Source: Odontesthes bonariensis (Eukaryota; Chordata; Actinopteri; Atheriniformes; Atherinopsidae). From it: a stretch of DNA of 64,000 nt. Made by a program: the position numbers and the translations under genes. The stretch's first letter is position 1, and the number at the start of each line of letters is the position of its first letter. The DNA is taken from assembly GCF_027942865.1 (NCBI RefSeq), contig NC_134510.1, forward strand, positions 26,591,209 to 26,655,208. The letters run 5' to 3'. A model generated the notes under the pieces. That model was given only the letters and a program-made list of their open reading frames with translations, did not search any database and was not told the origin of the DNA. This document shows, piece after piece, positions 14,090 to 28,900 of the stretch.

Positions 14090-16944
14090 TCCCTTGCTGG
14101 AGAAATTGTCGGAGTCCTTAGGTTCCCCGGAGCCAGCGGTTCGACTCATTTTATCAATTTTAATCGGTGAGTTCCGCCTCTTGGCATCATATCCGTGTTA
14201 TTGTGGTAGCTGGGAGTGATGACACCCCTCCAGGTGGCAGGTCCGCCTGCCCCCTCTCACTCTGTGTAACTGTTTGTGTCAGCTAACTCAGCGCTCCGTC
14301 AGCCAATATGCAGGTTCATACAGCAAACCAGCCTCTGTCTGTGTGTAGCTAAGTCATTATCTCTATAATTCAAGCCCTGGTTTCCACTAAACGGTAAGCT
14401 CACGTGTAGGAAGCGCGTACCCTTCATGTCAAGTGGTGTCCTGCAAGCGGCACCAGCAGCGGTTAATGTGTGTCTGTAAACTGAGCTGCTGTATCCATCA
14501 TTTCATTGTTGCACAATTCGACAGATAGGATTTGGGAGTGCTGAGGAATACACTTTGATTAAACAGTTTGTGGGATGCAGAGTTAGGATACTTGAAAATA
14601 TGTTATTCATTTACTGTATAACTGAGAGGACGGTAGACACTGACGGGGGGTTAAGTTCCGGGACAAGGGCAAAAGTTTGCTTCCCCTTATAGCTGCACAG
14701 AGCCCTGCTTTAGGACTATGAGTGGGAATACCAGGTGTGTGTGTGTGTTCTTGGGTAGCTCTTTTTGTGAGCACCACTCTGAGTTGTACTCCTCTGGAAA
14801 GCAGGGAAGTGTTACTCTGACACACCTAATGGTTTCAGGGCTGGTTTCAGGTTTGGTCTAGAAAAAAACAACAAAAAAAAACTGTAGAGGTTGGGGAATG
14901 CAGTGCAGCATGTTGGTGAGTGTGCGCTCCAAGATGAGCAGCAAGTGTGTGTGTGTGTGTGTGTGTGAGAGCGCTCCCTCCACTCTGTCAGCTCTGAACT
15001 TTGCTCGGACACATGGACACGTCTGGTTTCCTCTGGACTCACATCACCAACACTTCGGATCAGACTTTGGGTGTTGCATTAACTTCTTGAGCCAGCCTCT
15101 TGCGTGCTCCCTGTCATTGCGTTTCTTAACGTGTGTTGCGTAATATTTTGGCAATATTGTATCTGCCTTTCACACCACTACACTTGTACACTTGTTTCCT
15201 CTGCTATATGGTTAGATTTGAATTTGTTGACACATTCTCTTTGCTCAGGACCAGGTATGAAATCAAACTCTTCCTGGGTTTTGACTACCTCCATATGTTC
15301 AAAACTAAAACCACTGACAAACAGATTTCCTGTAACGGTCCTTGTGGTTTCTTCTTTCACAGCAAAGTTGGCCGAGTGACTTAGACAGTTGTCCGACAGC
15401 AGCTTTAAACCTGATTTATTGGATTGCAGAATATTTGAAAGGACAAAGCTGGGGCTATTGTGTACTCCTGTAATCCAAATCAAAAAGAGCAACCACATGC
15501 TAATCTGTTTTTCACGCCATCCTGACATTTTTCTGGCACTTTACTCCAGGCCCTTTTCTTAGGACAGTAGACTTTGGATTAACACATCAGAAATATGCAG
15601 CTTTCTTTTAAAAACGTCCAAAGCAAACTCTTGAAGCCGTCGACTGGACCGACGTACTGATCTTCAGCTACGGTCGAAGATGCTCGTGTCGTTGGCCAGA
15701 AGCAAAGGTGCATCGTCGCCGGATCGTTGGGTGTGTGGTGAGCTAAAGTAAAACTCAAACTTCCCTAACCCTTTAACTCATGGAAAATAAAGCACACCCC
15801 TTTCAATGCTCAGCTTTTATGTTTAGTGATGTAATATTGGAAAAAATAAAATCTTCCGGTGCCTTACGAGGTCTTTAAAATGAGGCAGACTTCAGATGTC
15901 GTCACCACATCACGCCATTGTTTATTTAACAAAAGCTAAGTCCACTTTGACTGCTTTCATATGAATTTAAAGGCTAAACGGCAGCCAGATTCTTCTAATC
16001 AATCAAACTCGATTCATTGATCATCCGAAAGTGTGAATATTTCCAGGTGTGTGTTAATAACAGGGAGGAAAGACCTCAGCAATGATCTTAGAGAGGCAGT
16101 TGTTGCTGTCCATCATTGTGGGGAGGGTTATAAAGCCATTTTCAAAAGATTTGGAGTCCATCACTCTACAGAGAATGATTAGGTTATTCACAAGTGGAAA
16201 ACATTCAACACAGCTGTCAATCTTCCCAGGAATGGATGTCCCAGCAAGTTCACCCCAAGGTCAGACTGTGCAATGCTCAGACACCCAGGAGCTCCATCTC
16301 AGACTCGACAGGCCTCAGCGAGCATGTGAAATGTTTAAATTCATGATGGTATAATTTGAAAAAAGGCTGAACAAGCACGATTTGTTTGGAAGGAGAGACA
16401 GTCGTGACAGGACAGCTTAAGTTTGTAAAGTTACATCCAAACAAACCACAAGACCAAAGAGGAGATGTTTGGTCGTAACACTCAGCAGCAAACACAGCTT
16501 ATCAGCACAAACACCTCGTACTAACTGTCAAGCACAGCCGTGACACAACACGAACTACTTCCGTATACCAAAGTATTGTAGAATCAAATCTCAGTCCATC
16601 TGTCTGACAGCTAAAGCTTGGCTGAGACCGGATGATCCCGAACCCAGCAGCAAATCTACAGCGGAACGGCTGAAAAAGAAACGAATGGAGGTGTTGCAAC
16701 GGTCGAGTCAAAGTCCAGACCTCAACCTGACAGAAATGCTGTGGTGGGACCTTAAGAGAGCTGCGCATAAAGAAGACGTACAAACCTCAATTAGCACGAG
16801 CCACGTTGTAAAGAAGCGCGGGCCAGAATTCCTCCATGACGTCAGAGACTGATAACATCGTGCAGAAAATGATTAGTCAACGTTATTGCTGTTAATGGTG
16901 GTTTTACAAGCTGTTGCATCATGGGATGTGCAATTTATTTCTAT

Positions 16945-16989
<45 letters not shown>

Positions 16990-19900
16990 AACACACTGCT
17001 TCTTTACTCTGACCGAATCTTGTTAAATACAGTAAGAAGCAGTTTAAATGTGGCATGTACTGTTGCTCATCTGAGGTTGTGTTTACCAAATCTTTGGGCC
17101 CGATGAAGGTTTGACCAGATTTTATTTTTGTCTTTCTTTAAATCAACAAACTGCAAATGACAAAAGAAACATTTAAAACCAGTTTTTGCCCTTATTTCAA
17201 CAGTAAAATAGGGGGGCGGTATTGTCATGAGGCTTAAAGTGCAACCAAACACGACCCTGGAAGATGTTCCTGGTTCTTTTATTCTTAATTCAAACAATGC
17301 ACCATAATATTTCCCCATTTTGATAATATACCTTGAAAAATTGTGACACAATGCACCTTCAGAGTCACCTTCTCAGGGGTACGAGAAAGATGTTTCTTGT
17401 ACACAAATGTGGTGGAAGTCGACGAGGAAACTCAGAAAAAAATCTAATTTTAAACCACAAATGGGTCGATTGGAATCAATTTCTCGTCCACGGTAGTCTT
17501 TATACGTAAAACCTCAGAACCGAAAGAAGGCGTCCTTTGTTTTTCACATGGCCGCACGTCACCCGGTGTAACAGTGTGACTCACCAGTGTGTTAGGTGTG
17601 ACTTTGGCCGCTTCACTAGAACGGCTTTCGTAGGTCATTTTGCTCTATTAGTGGCGCTGAATTTTATTGTGCCTTTACTGTCGAGCTGCACCACATCATT
17701 GGATAAGATTCACATCTGTGTGACTTTGCATGTGGATGTTCAGACTCCGCTCTGATACTCACAGAGGTACTGATACTCACTCTGTATCTGTGTAGTCTCA
17801 TCGTAATTTGCACAAATGCATTGATTTGTGTAGCACTTTGAGATATGAACGTCGTGCAGACATCAGGCCGCGACGGAGATGGGCTAGCCTTCAAAATGGC
17901 TCCCGTTTTAGCGAGTGTTTGTACAGGGTGGCCGTCTTTTTCCCCTGAAAAGCCGCAATCTAAACCACACGTCATCACCAGTGGTCGCCGTGTGCCCCTT
18001 TGTGTGCATGCCATGTGTTTTCATCACAAGGTCAGAGCTGCTGATACCAGGAGGTGTGAACTGTGGCTCACTTGGCTGATATTGTGGGAGAGAAATGTCA
18101 TGACATGGCCTAATTACATCATGCGCCTTGTTGTCCGGTTCATATGAATATTGTTTAAGGTTAGAATGAGCTTGTTTACGATAATGGCGAAAGCCAGGCA
18201 CCTGAGAGAGATTGGGCGTGAGCCATGTACGCATTGTATGATACGGAACGGTATAAAGGCACAAACTGAGGTCAAAGGGAATATCCGGACATTCTGAATG
18301 CACATGTCTCTGTGACGGTTTGTTCAATAAAATTCCCCATGAGAGGCTGACCACGGCGGATCCGACTCCTTCTTCTCCACAACATGATGGTGACATCAGC
18401 CTGCACAAGTGGAGTTGCTTCTAAGTCAGGTCTCAGTTTAATGTATCTCACAGCTTCTGTTACACACTCGTGTGGTTCTCCTTCAACCTCAAGGGGAATG
18501 ACCTCTGCAGGATCCGATGTAGTACACCTCTGTATTCTCACATCTGGATGTGTCAAAAGATGCATAACCTGCAAACACCCTGTCTGAGTCACAACAATAT
18601 GAAGGCATGTCCTGCATCTCCATTAACATATTTTGTCCTCTCTACCTCTGTCTCTCTGCTTCCTGCAGGGTATCCCTTTGCATTGGTGTACCGGCGCTTC
18701 TTGTTCTACAAGCCTGCCACAGTTATCCACTTGTTCCACGCGCTCTCTGGATTGGCTCTAGCTGCATTCAACTTTGGTGAGATGAAAAAGGAGATGTGTT
18801 GTGGTTGGAGAGACACCGTTCAGCAGGGAGCATAATTCTGTATAGTAAACTGTGTTCTTGAGCTATATTTTAGTTTTCTAATCATGTTCTGGTAAGTTCT
18901 TATATCTTGAGTCTGTGTGTCAGGCCCTGACAGTTTTTCTTTTCTCACAAAAATTCCAATTTATTTCTAATTACACAAATACTCAAACTCTATTTTTTAA
19001 TATGTGAATTATGGACATTGGCCTGACATTCGTTGTTGTCCTTTCCGCTACTCGCGCGCTACTCGTGTGTTACCGTGTTTTTCACGTGGAGTCGAGATGA
19101 AAGAAATCTTTAAGCCATGTCAGGGATTTTACGAGTCAATGGTTAGCTATGCTAATAATTTCAAAGGCAACACGCCTCGAAACGTGGCTATAAAGTTCAA
19201 AGTCAAGTACCTGTTTTTTGATCTGCTGGTTGTTTTATTAATTAGAGTTATTCACTGTTGGGCCGTCGGATGAAAATCTCAAGGGGCCAAGGATGAAACC
19301 TCCTGTTCTGAGACGCTTTCCACAAAGTACGATGACGAGAAGCAGCAGATTATTGACTTCAACCTAAACATGAGCTGAAAATAGTTGCTTTTCAATAAAA
19401 TAATCCTTGGACATTTAGTTCCGAGTCCTAAACTTTGTGTTTGGAATGGCAAACGGGTCGCTGTGCACCCTGAAAGTTTAGTCTCTTTTAGAAATGGGGA
19501 CAGCTTATATCCTACAGCTCCGTAAAGGTGATTGGCCGACGTGAAGGTCTCTTAGTTTCTCCTACAGATCTGCAGTGAGAAGTAATGCTTTCTCATAAAA
19601 ACAGATCATAAAGAAAAAACCTACTCTGAAAATATAAAAACATAGAAGTGGCTTCTGCCGCTAAATGTAGAAAGATATCTGGCATAACTTATCGATCTAA
19701 TAGGGCTCTATTGATACTTAAAATCAATAGAACTTAAATGGAAAGTAAATGAAAACTGGTGGAAATTATTTTTGAATATATAAGGCAGTTATTAGTTTCA
19801 GGCTTCAGAGGATTCCCATCTCAGTGTGGGGACGTGTCGCGTCTTCACTTTGTTGGCTAAGTTTTTTTTGTGGAAAGTTGAGAATAGTTCAGCCAATCAA

Positions 19901-22900
19901 ATCGCCTGACTAATCACGAGTCTGATCTCATGGCTGTCGCTGCGGTTCCAAACGTCCGGCACGCCCACCTTTGTGTTAAAGTCCGAGCGAATCCTGCCTA
20001 GCTGGTTAGTTGCAAATCATCTCTCAGGCTTTGTGGATGCTCAGTACGCATCATAAGCCCGTCCAGTGAAAAATGAACGAATGGTGAGGATTAGAAAGAA
20101 TCACAAACATAATGAGCTCTGAGAGACGAACCTCGACACGTCTTAGATGCAAAAGTATGCGTGGTGGAAGTTTAGGATTTTGCAAGGTCTGATAAAATGA
20201 ATGCACGTTATTACGCAGATATTTTTAAGAAAAACATTTCCTAAGCTGGGAGGGTTTGGGGAGCAATGGGCTGATATCAAGCTACTTCAGTTAGATACTC
20301 ATCAGATTTCCAGCGTCACAAATCATAATCGTAAATCAAGACCTGCTACTTCCAGTGTTATAGTTAACACGTGTTCATAGATGTTTACCGGCGTTAAACT
20401 GCAACATGAGTACAGTACAAGCTGCTCCTGAGTCGCCCCATTTATTCTGAATAGAAACACTTTAATAAAATAAAGTAACCAGCAGGAAAAACACTGGCCT
20501 GAAACCCAGTCAGAGCAAAGGAGTCGGTGAACAGAAAAAGACGGCCGATTACTTGTTTAGTCAAAAAACGTCAAACTTTTTTTCACACCAGCACCTTAAA
20601 GGGATAATCCGGAGTAAAATGCACTTTAGATCAATTTACGGGATGTTGGGAGTACATATGTTAAGTTGACATCAAAATCATGTCATTCGGATGTATTTTG
20701 AGAATTTCGATTTGACTGTTTTTAGCCAAAAGTCGTTAGCCTGGAAGTGAGAGGGGCATATCATTTCGCCGCTACAAAACGCTATTTTTATACCTCTTCT
20801 ACAGCTCCAAACAACATAACACTTACGTGGTAGTGAGTAGAGGGTCCCTAAAGCCAAACCGAAGTGTCCCGAGGTCTTCATGTGGTTGGATAGAGAGTCC
20901 AGAATGAATTTAATCAAGCCAGTACCTGCTCTTCTCTGCTGCTCAATCAGAGCCTCTTCCGTCAACAGGACGCTACCTCACGCGAGACATCACGTCACGT
21001 GAGTCCGTAGGAGTTGATTGCCGAGCGTGGAGTAACACGTTTCGTTGCCGTTTTTTTTTTTTTACAAACATAGTCCAGTATTTCTTTCGAAAGTGAAATG
21101 AAGTTGTATGCAACAGCAAAGCCTAGCTTACTAACAGGTTGGAATTTTGAAATGTCACGTGACGTGATGTCTCGCGTGAGGTAGCCTCCTGTTGACGGAA
21201 GAGGCTCTGATTGAGCAGCAGAGAAGAGCAGGTACTGGCTTGATTAAATTCATTCTGGACTCTCTATCCGACCACATGAAGACCTCGGGACACTTCGGTT
21301 TGGCTTTGGGGACCCTCTACTCACTACCACGTAAGTGTTATGTTGTTTGGAGCTGTAGAAGAGGTATTAAAATAGCGTTTTGTAGCGGCGATACGATTTG
21401 CCCCTCTCACTTCCAGGCTAACGACTTTTGGCTAAAAACAGTCAAATCGAAATTCTCAAAACACATCCGAATGACATGATTTTGATGTCAACTCAACGTA
21501 TGTACTCCCAATCATCCCGCAAATTGATCTAAAGTGCATTTTACTCCGGATTATCCCTTTAAATGTCCATTCATGGACCAACTCTAATGTTGGTTGAAAA
21601 AAAACAAGCAATCTGAATGGATTTCAGTTGTTCTGGGACATTTTCTGACATATTTTTGACATGAACTCTTTAAGATATTCAGATAAGCTTGTCATTTGTT
21701 GTCTAGAGTTATTTCAAAATAAATGTTCTGTGCCTAATTCTAATTTGCTGTCATAGGTGATTTTAAAAAAACAGAAAATATTTGTATTTTAGAAGCTGCA
21801 GACACTGTTTTCCACTGTATTGCTTTTTGTAGATGGTTTCTGATACATTTGACCAGTCAGCTAACAAATGAAATGATTTCAAAGTGTTTCAGTTTCACAA
21901 TAATAACAAATATGTTTTATATAAATAACATATGTGCCTCCTGCAGAGTGAAAGAGCTGCTTGCTATACTGAATGCAAACTGCCAATACTGATGTCTTTC
22001 TCTTGTCTTTATTCTTTTGTGGCTGCACTTGGATTTTACAGCAGGTCTGTTGCTTTATCTTTTTTTTACTTGAAAGCTCATTTTAATTTGATTTGTGTTT
22101 TGTTTCTTCTTACATTTGCCTCTTTTGTGTCTGCTGATATTGAACTGTGCAGGAGAAATGCCGTTGACATGTTCAGTCTTACAGGTCACACTCGACTGCT
22201 CCTCATCCTCCTTTTGTCCACTTCTTTTTCCCAGGATCTCAGCTCTATCACTCCGCATTATGCATCTTTGTCCAGTTCTTGATGTTGAGACTCATGGGAA
22301 GGACGGTAACATCTGTCCTGAGCAGCTTTACCTTTCAAATGGTGAGCTTTATCTCTCCTCTCTTGTCTTGTAGCAGATTTATGTGGGTTTTTTTGCTCAC
22401 TTTTGTCGATATTCAGTCGTACTGGATACCAGTTCAACTACACAGTCTTATCGGATTTATTAGAGCCCATTTCTCTTCTATTTTCTTTCTGCTGTAACAG
22501 CGGTTCTTTATGTCAGAATGAGCTTGTAAATCGTACTACAATAAAAGCACCACATTCACCAGCAACCTCCAGCTTTCCCGTTACCAGGGTGACAGTTTCT
22601 GCACATATGATCGGTTGCCTGAAAAGTAGGAACCAGCTGTTTTCTGAAAAGTTTTAGACATTGTCATGAACAATAAGCTAAATAATGATAATCTCAAAAT
22701 AATTGGAACCACTCAAAATAATGATTAACTATCTAAAGAATAGAAGTCGGTTTGTTTTTCAGTATTTTAAAGTAGCAAATCGTTACTTTGAAATAGAATG
22801 TTGAGATGGTTTATCACGACTTTGAAGTGGTTTATGATTTCTATACCTTTGTAGGATCTCTTTTCTCAGCAGGAATGAGCTTCCAGTCTCCATTAGGTGG

Positions 22901-25900
22901 CATTTATATGATAGATGCAATTACTTCCGGTAAAAATGTTGGAGTCTTTTTCTTTTGCATGCTTTAGCAGTGAAACACATTGATAGATTTTGAAACGCCA
23001 CATTTCCTGTAAATTCTTGATGTCGCCTTCTCATAAAGTCTTCTGCTTCTCTTAGCCGTGAAACTGCTGCTCATATTTGCTCCCCGGATCGTGCTTTTCT
23101 TTTCTCCTCCCGCAGCTGTACCTGCTGGCAGGGTACTACTACACAGCGACAGAAGAGTATGACATCAAGTGGACTATGCCTCATTGTGTCCTCTCACTTA
23201 AACTCATTGGTGAGTTCACCGCAGCGAGCTTGAGAAATTCAACAGTTTTGGGATAAAAGTTTTTTTTTTTCTTACTTGATAACTTGTTGTTGGTGCCCCC
23301 CCCTCTGTTTTCTGAATGATTAACTCTGCACGCTTCAGGGTGTGTAGTCAAGTGATCGTGACGTTCGTCTCCTCGGCAGTCGCTGACACTGCTGCATTTT
23401 CTGATTGCAGGTTTGGCATTTGATTACTATGATGGCGGGAAGGAACCAGTGAGTTGGCTGATTTCTCTTGTTTTTTGCATGCTTGTTCCCTGGTCACGAT
23501 GCTGTCTGTCTCACAGGTTTACTTGGTGTTTGTCAGCTCAAAATCATTCGTTTGCTGTGAGCGTAATTGGAGAAAATGGCCTGTGTTGTGGGGAAACCTA
23601 AAGCCTCCACAACAACATAACAGTTCTTTTCCATTAGATGGCACGGTATGGTACGGATGACACTTTTTTCGGTACTACTTTATCCAAGCAAGCCGAGTCG
23701 ATGTTGCACAGAGATGTGGAAACACCGCAGAGCGCTGGTTGGTCAGACAGAATCATCACCCGTGGGCATTGACATCTCTACAGCAGCACACATTCACCGG
23801 CACACTTCCTTGTTTCGTGAAGTCTTTCGAAAGCCCGACACAACATACAGCAGATAGCTCATTTATGCGCATGGATTGCATACTGTGTGCGTGACTAATG
23901 AATACAAGAGCATGTTTATTAACTGCGAGTATGGATCTACAGATTGATCTTTGTTTCTCCGCTGACTGCGGCCGAGCTCCGTAGCACTCAGCTGTTAGAT
24001 TTACTTTCCAAAGATATTCAAACCCTTCTGAACCAAAAAAGTCATCACAAGCTCCCTCACAGAAATAACTACCCTGTGCTCCTCTATGGTCCTCACTTGT
24101 AAGTGGCTTTGGATGAAAGCACCTGCTAAATCGATGTAAGAAACGCACACAGAAACAAAGTTGTGCGTCTCGTCGACATTGCTGCAGTTTCACGCTCGCG
24201 GAGCTGATAAACGGCTGATTCCAGCCGCGGTGAGAGGATTCTGTCTGCAGCGGGAAACGAATCGTGGAAGAGCCGTGAAGTCAGACCATACCTTACCGTG
24301 TCGCTTAATGGAAAAACGCCACAGCTGGTAAACAATAAAACCGTTTTCTCAGTTTTTCTCCAGCCCTGCCTGCCGCTCATTGTTGTGCCCTCGACTCAAT
24401 GTTTTTCCTCTCTTTCAATGTATTTAATAAGTTTTTAGCCTTTCTTGATGATCACTTAGTTCACTTGCTTTTTCATTCAGTGGTTTTTTGGTTATCTGTG
24501 AAAATGCTCTGAGGTCTATGCTCCTCATTGTTGTTATCACTCAGATGAATACCAAGGGTCACAGTTTAGTACACTAAACAGCCTTATTTACAGCCTTCAG
24601 TCAACTGTCGGTGACTATTTCGTGCAGACATGTTTGTCGAGCTGTAAATGTCTTTCGTTTCTTTCAATATTCTTAAATTGCAGCCGCAGCTGAGTTCAGA
24701 GCAGAAGAAAAGTGCTCTGCCATCTGTGCCCTCGCTGCTGGAAGTGTACGGCTTTTCCTACTTCTACGGAGGCTTCCTGGTGGGTCCCCAGTTTACACTA
24801 CGCAGCTACCAGAAGCTGGTGGCAGGGGAGCTCACTGACTTTCCCGGAAAGCCTCCCAACAGGTAAAAAAAAAGTGAGAAGATCCTGAGATAAATAAGCT
24901 GAAAGGCAGTCTTAATTAGATCTCTATTTAAAAAGACATGGCATTCTCTTGTTATTTCTCTTCCAGCATCATTCCGGCTCTGAAGAGGTTTTCTCTGGGT
25001 TTTCTTTGCTTGGCGATTTATGCAATATTTAGTCATTCTTACTCGGACACCTACTACTTAACAGACGAGTATGAGGTGAGAACAACGACACGATCTGCAA
25101 ATGATAAGCAAATAAAGTATATATATTTTTTTTTATTTAAAAAATGAAAACTGTTTCCTCTCCACAGGCTCAGCCGTTCTGGTATCGCTGTGTGTTTGTT
25201 CTGCTCTGGGGCAAAGTTATTTTGTATAAATATGTCAGCTGTTGGGTTATAGCGGTAAGTGGCCTCTTTATCTGCTTTATTGCAAACATCTACAGAATTT
25301 TTGGCTCCCCTGACTCGTGAGCACTGAGTTACGAATATGATTAGAAACAAATACTGGTAAAATGTTTTTGTATAAACAAAACGTTGATAAAGTGGGGAAA
25401 AAACAAGAACCAAACAGTTCATTAGTGTGTTGATTGGCAATGAAATTAGGCCCATAATAAGAAATAAAAAACCCAACATGTAAAAACGCAGGTTTTTTTA
25501 CAGGTGAAAATACTTAGATTTGAATGTGTTTTCAGGGCTTAAAATTTGGATGCACTGCTTGAAACTGTTATTTCATTGCTTTGGGAATAAATGTCTGTCT
25601 CACTGAACAGTTTGCTATTTAGATGAAAGACAGAATAAAGCCTGACTGTTTTGCCTCAAACAGCAGTTGTATCTGCATCAGCAGCCGTGCCCCTCTGCCA
25701 TTTCTGAGTTCAGTTGGAAAGATTAACAGGAAATACCAGCAGACAGGTGCATAAACTGGATGGCTGCTGTGAACAGAGGCTGTCATTGTCCACAAAGCTT
25801 CTGCCGCACAGTCATAGCTAAAGGGCGGCATTTGTTTTGTCTAGGGGACAATCTTTGTTTAACCACTTATTCCTGTATGTCGATCATACAGAGTTGTTTC

Positions 25901-28900
25901 TTTTCTGAAGATATTAGAAATCCTTTGTGTGTAATACTCCCCATCACTTTAAAAGCTTAGAATTTGTCCCTAAAGTTATCCTTATTTATGATGAATCTGC
26001 ATTAACACACAGCCCTGGCTGTAAAACACCCCCTTTTGCATACATTGAAAGATGAATTATAAACTCTAATCAGGTCAAATAGATGGTTTAGTCCCACTTT
26101 CTCAGGGTCTTGTGCCCCATTGTGTCATCTCATATGAATGTGTGCTTTATGTTACAGGAGGGCGTATGTATATTAACTGGACTAGGGTACAATGGAGTAG
26201 TGGATGGTAAGCACCAATGGGATGCCTGTGCCAATATGAAGGTGTGGGTCTTTGAGACTACCCCACTTTTTTCAGGAACCATTTCTTCGTTCAACATCAA
26301 CACAAATGCCTGGGCTGCCAGGTCAGTGTCGAGTCTGAAATCTGAGATGTTCTCTTGCTCCTATTCACAGCTGGGTTGTAAAAGTTAGAATTTTACTGAG
26401 ATTGCAGTCAAGTGAAAGGGACAGCGGTTTAATCATGAATCCATGTATGTGGCAAACCTCGGCAACAAAGAAGTAATTTAAGATGCAAGGCCTCTCTTCA
26501 GTGCGTTTTAACAGTAGAAGAGTCACCAGAAAGTGGAAGTGGACATCCTGGGAGGGTTTAAAAGTTTGCAATCATTGACAGCCTTCCAGCAGAGGCTTCA
26601 TGCATGAAATTCTTTTAACGTGTGACACAATTTGATGACAACCACATCGAGCAAAGCAATTTATTTATTGAGCATACAGTTTATTACATGGTCCAGTTCA
26701 GTTGAATGCATTAACGACTTGTGTCGACTTTCATTTTCCCATCTCCAAACTGCTGCAGATGCAGAAAATGTTGATGGTTCTGCATAAAGCAGGGGTGGAA
26801 GTTGGCTCTGAAGTGGAAATGCATGTTGTAAGGATGTTTAAAAAAAAATAACTGATTAAGTCAGTAAGCGATAAAGTAATGAGTGACATCATAGCGTGTC
26901 ACTGGTCGATCAAGAGCTTTCAGGCTGTTGGTCGATGCAATATAAACTTGACATAGATGATGTAATTGTGTAACCCACAAAGGAAGTTCATTTATAGTTG
27001 CACGTGCACCACTTGTGAGTTGTCTCAGCACACATTTAGGCACTTTGATAGGAACTGGATTTAGTTGTGCTGGATTGGGTGCAAATAGATTGCTGTTGTT
27101 TCTTAAATCTTGCTCATCAGGAGGAAAAGTGACGGATTTATCACGTTTCAAACTAAGGTGTCTCCACGTAACGTTGCATGCACAAAAAAATGAAGTCGTA
27201 TTCGTCACTGCCACACTCACAGGCAGAAAGTCTTTCATCTGTAGTTAGAATTTCAACTAAATATGCATGTAATTGGACTCCACAGAAATTAATGCTAAAT
27301 AACGATTAAGTTATTTCCATCCGTCGCTGGTGCATGAATATGATAAACAGGTGTTGGCTCTAATTTCCTTGATGAAATTAAGCAACAAGATGACAGATTT
27401 AATGAAAAACAGTTGACCCTCAAATCCAGGAAAATCCAGGTGACATTGCACTTTCATTTCCCTCTTTTATACGTTTTTAAGGGAGAGAAACCTGGCTCCT
27501 TGTTTACAGTGATCAGCCATAACATTAAAACCACTGACGGGTAAAGTTGGGAACACAGCTCATTTTGTTAAAACATATTCCCAGCTGAGAAAACCTAAGT
27601 CCTGGCATTGGTATGGATGTTACTTTGACACTTGCCACCTCCCGAAACATTTTTGCAGACCAGTCGAACCCCCCCATGTGGCGACAGTACCGCCCCGCAG
27701 TCGCAGCCCGGCCCCAGGAGCTCAGCAAAAACTTTTTAAGAAAGGACTCAAAGAACACGACAAAGAGCCCGAGGTATTCACCCGGCCTCCATAATCCCCA
27801 GATACCAAATCTGATGAGATATGTGGGAAATAGTCCCAACCCACAAAGATCCCATCTCAGAACCCACAGGGCCCAAAGGATCGTTTGCTAACATCAGAAT
27901 GCCCTCAGATGTTTCTTTATCTGCGCCCTGACTGGTCAGAGCTGTTTTTGGCAAAATGTGGAAGACCTTCACAATATTAGGCAGGTGGTTATATTGTTAC
28001 GGCTGATCAGTGTATGTATTTCATGTAATATTTCTATTCATCCTTTCATTGCATATGAGGTAACTTACGTCCTTTAGGGGAGGAGGACCCATCCTAAATG
28101 TGAAGGTGTGCAGAAAACCAAAGGAAATCGGAGCGTCAGAAAACGCTGGTGTATGAAATGTTGTTAATTTGTTCATTTCCCGATGTAACAGCATTCAAAT
28201 GTGTTGCTCAGGTCGTGCTTGTCTCACATTTGGTTCTGAAAACTACAAAATAGATCTGAAACAATCTTCCAAATCTGATGACACTGAACTTTCTGACGAG
28301 CTCTTTAAAGCACACTGAGCCATGAGCGAGTCTTTAAAACAGCGGCTCTTCATGTACTTTGTTGTCAGGCACTCATTCCTACAGCTAATAGTCATGCTTG
28401 TCACCAGTATCCTGTATAGGCGGGGGGGGTCTAAGACGTTGCAACACAGCCGTCTGGGCAGCCATCAGGCTGAATACTCTGGTACAAGCTGAGAGTTTTT
28501 GAAATGTTTTAAAATCTCAGTTGCTATGCAACAACAACCTGCAGGTACATGAGTGTGTGCCACTGTGACATCTGATGCACTCACTGTTTCTGACTGATTT
28601 GCCATGTAAAAGGGATGATCCACAACTTTGGCTTTTCTTCCTTAAAGACACGTGTTCAAGCGGCTGAAGTTCCTTGGCAATAAGACCTTGTCTCATGTGA
28701 CCACGCTGATGTTTTTGACCATTTGGCACGGCCTTCACTCCGGATACTTCTTGTGCTTCTCCATGGAGTTCTTGATCATCATTGTGGAGCGACAGGTATG
28801 CTTAAGCAACGGGGCTACAAGTACTTGAATTGTTTTCCTCTGTTTGTTTGATCGATCCTTTTGTCCTTAAGTTTTGTCTGCATCGTAAAAACTGTTGTTG

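Noticed and set aside
17664-18408. Long minus-strand frames of 116 and 166 codons in lpcat3 intron 1
   Set aside because: They cross the LTR-like segment and plain intron sequence and show no protein features.
19004-19273. 89-codon plus-strand frame in lpcat3 intron 2
   Set aside because: No recognised domain and no clear exon signals in the lpcat3 frame.
20678-21479. Two 95-codon frames as a duplicated gene
   Set aside because: Both lie in the arms of one palindromic element, so the similarity comes from the inverted repeat. No domain, no start context, no related protein recognised.
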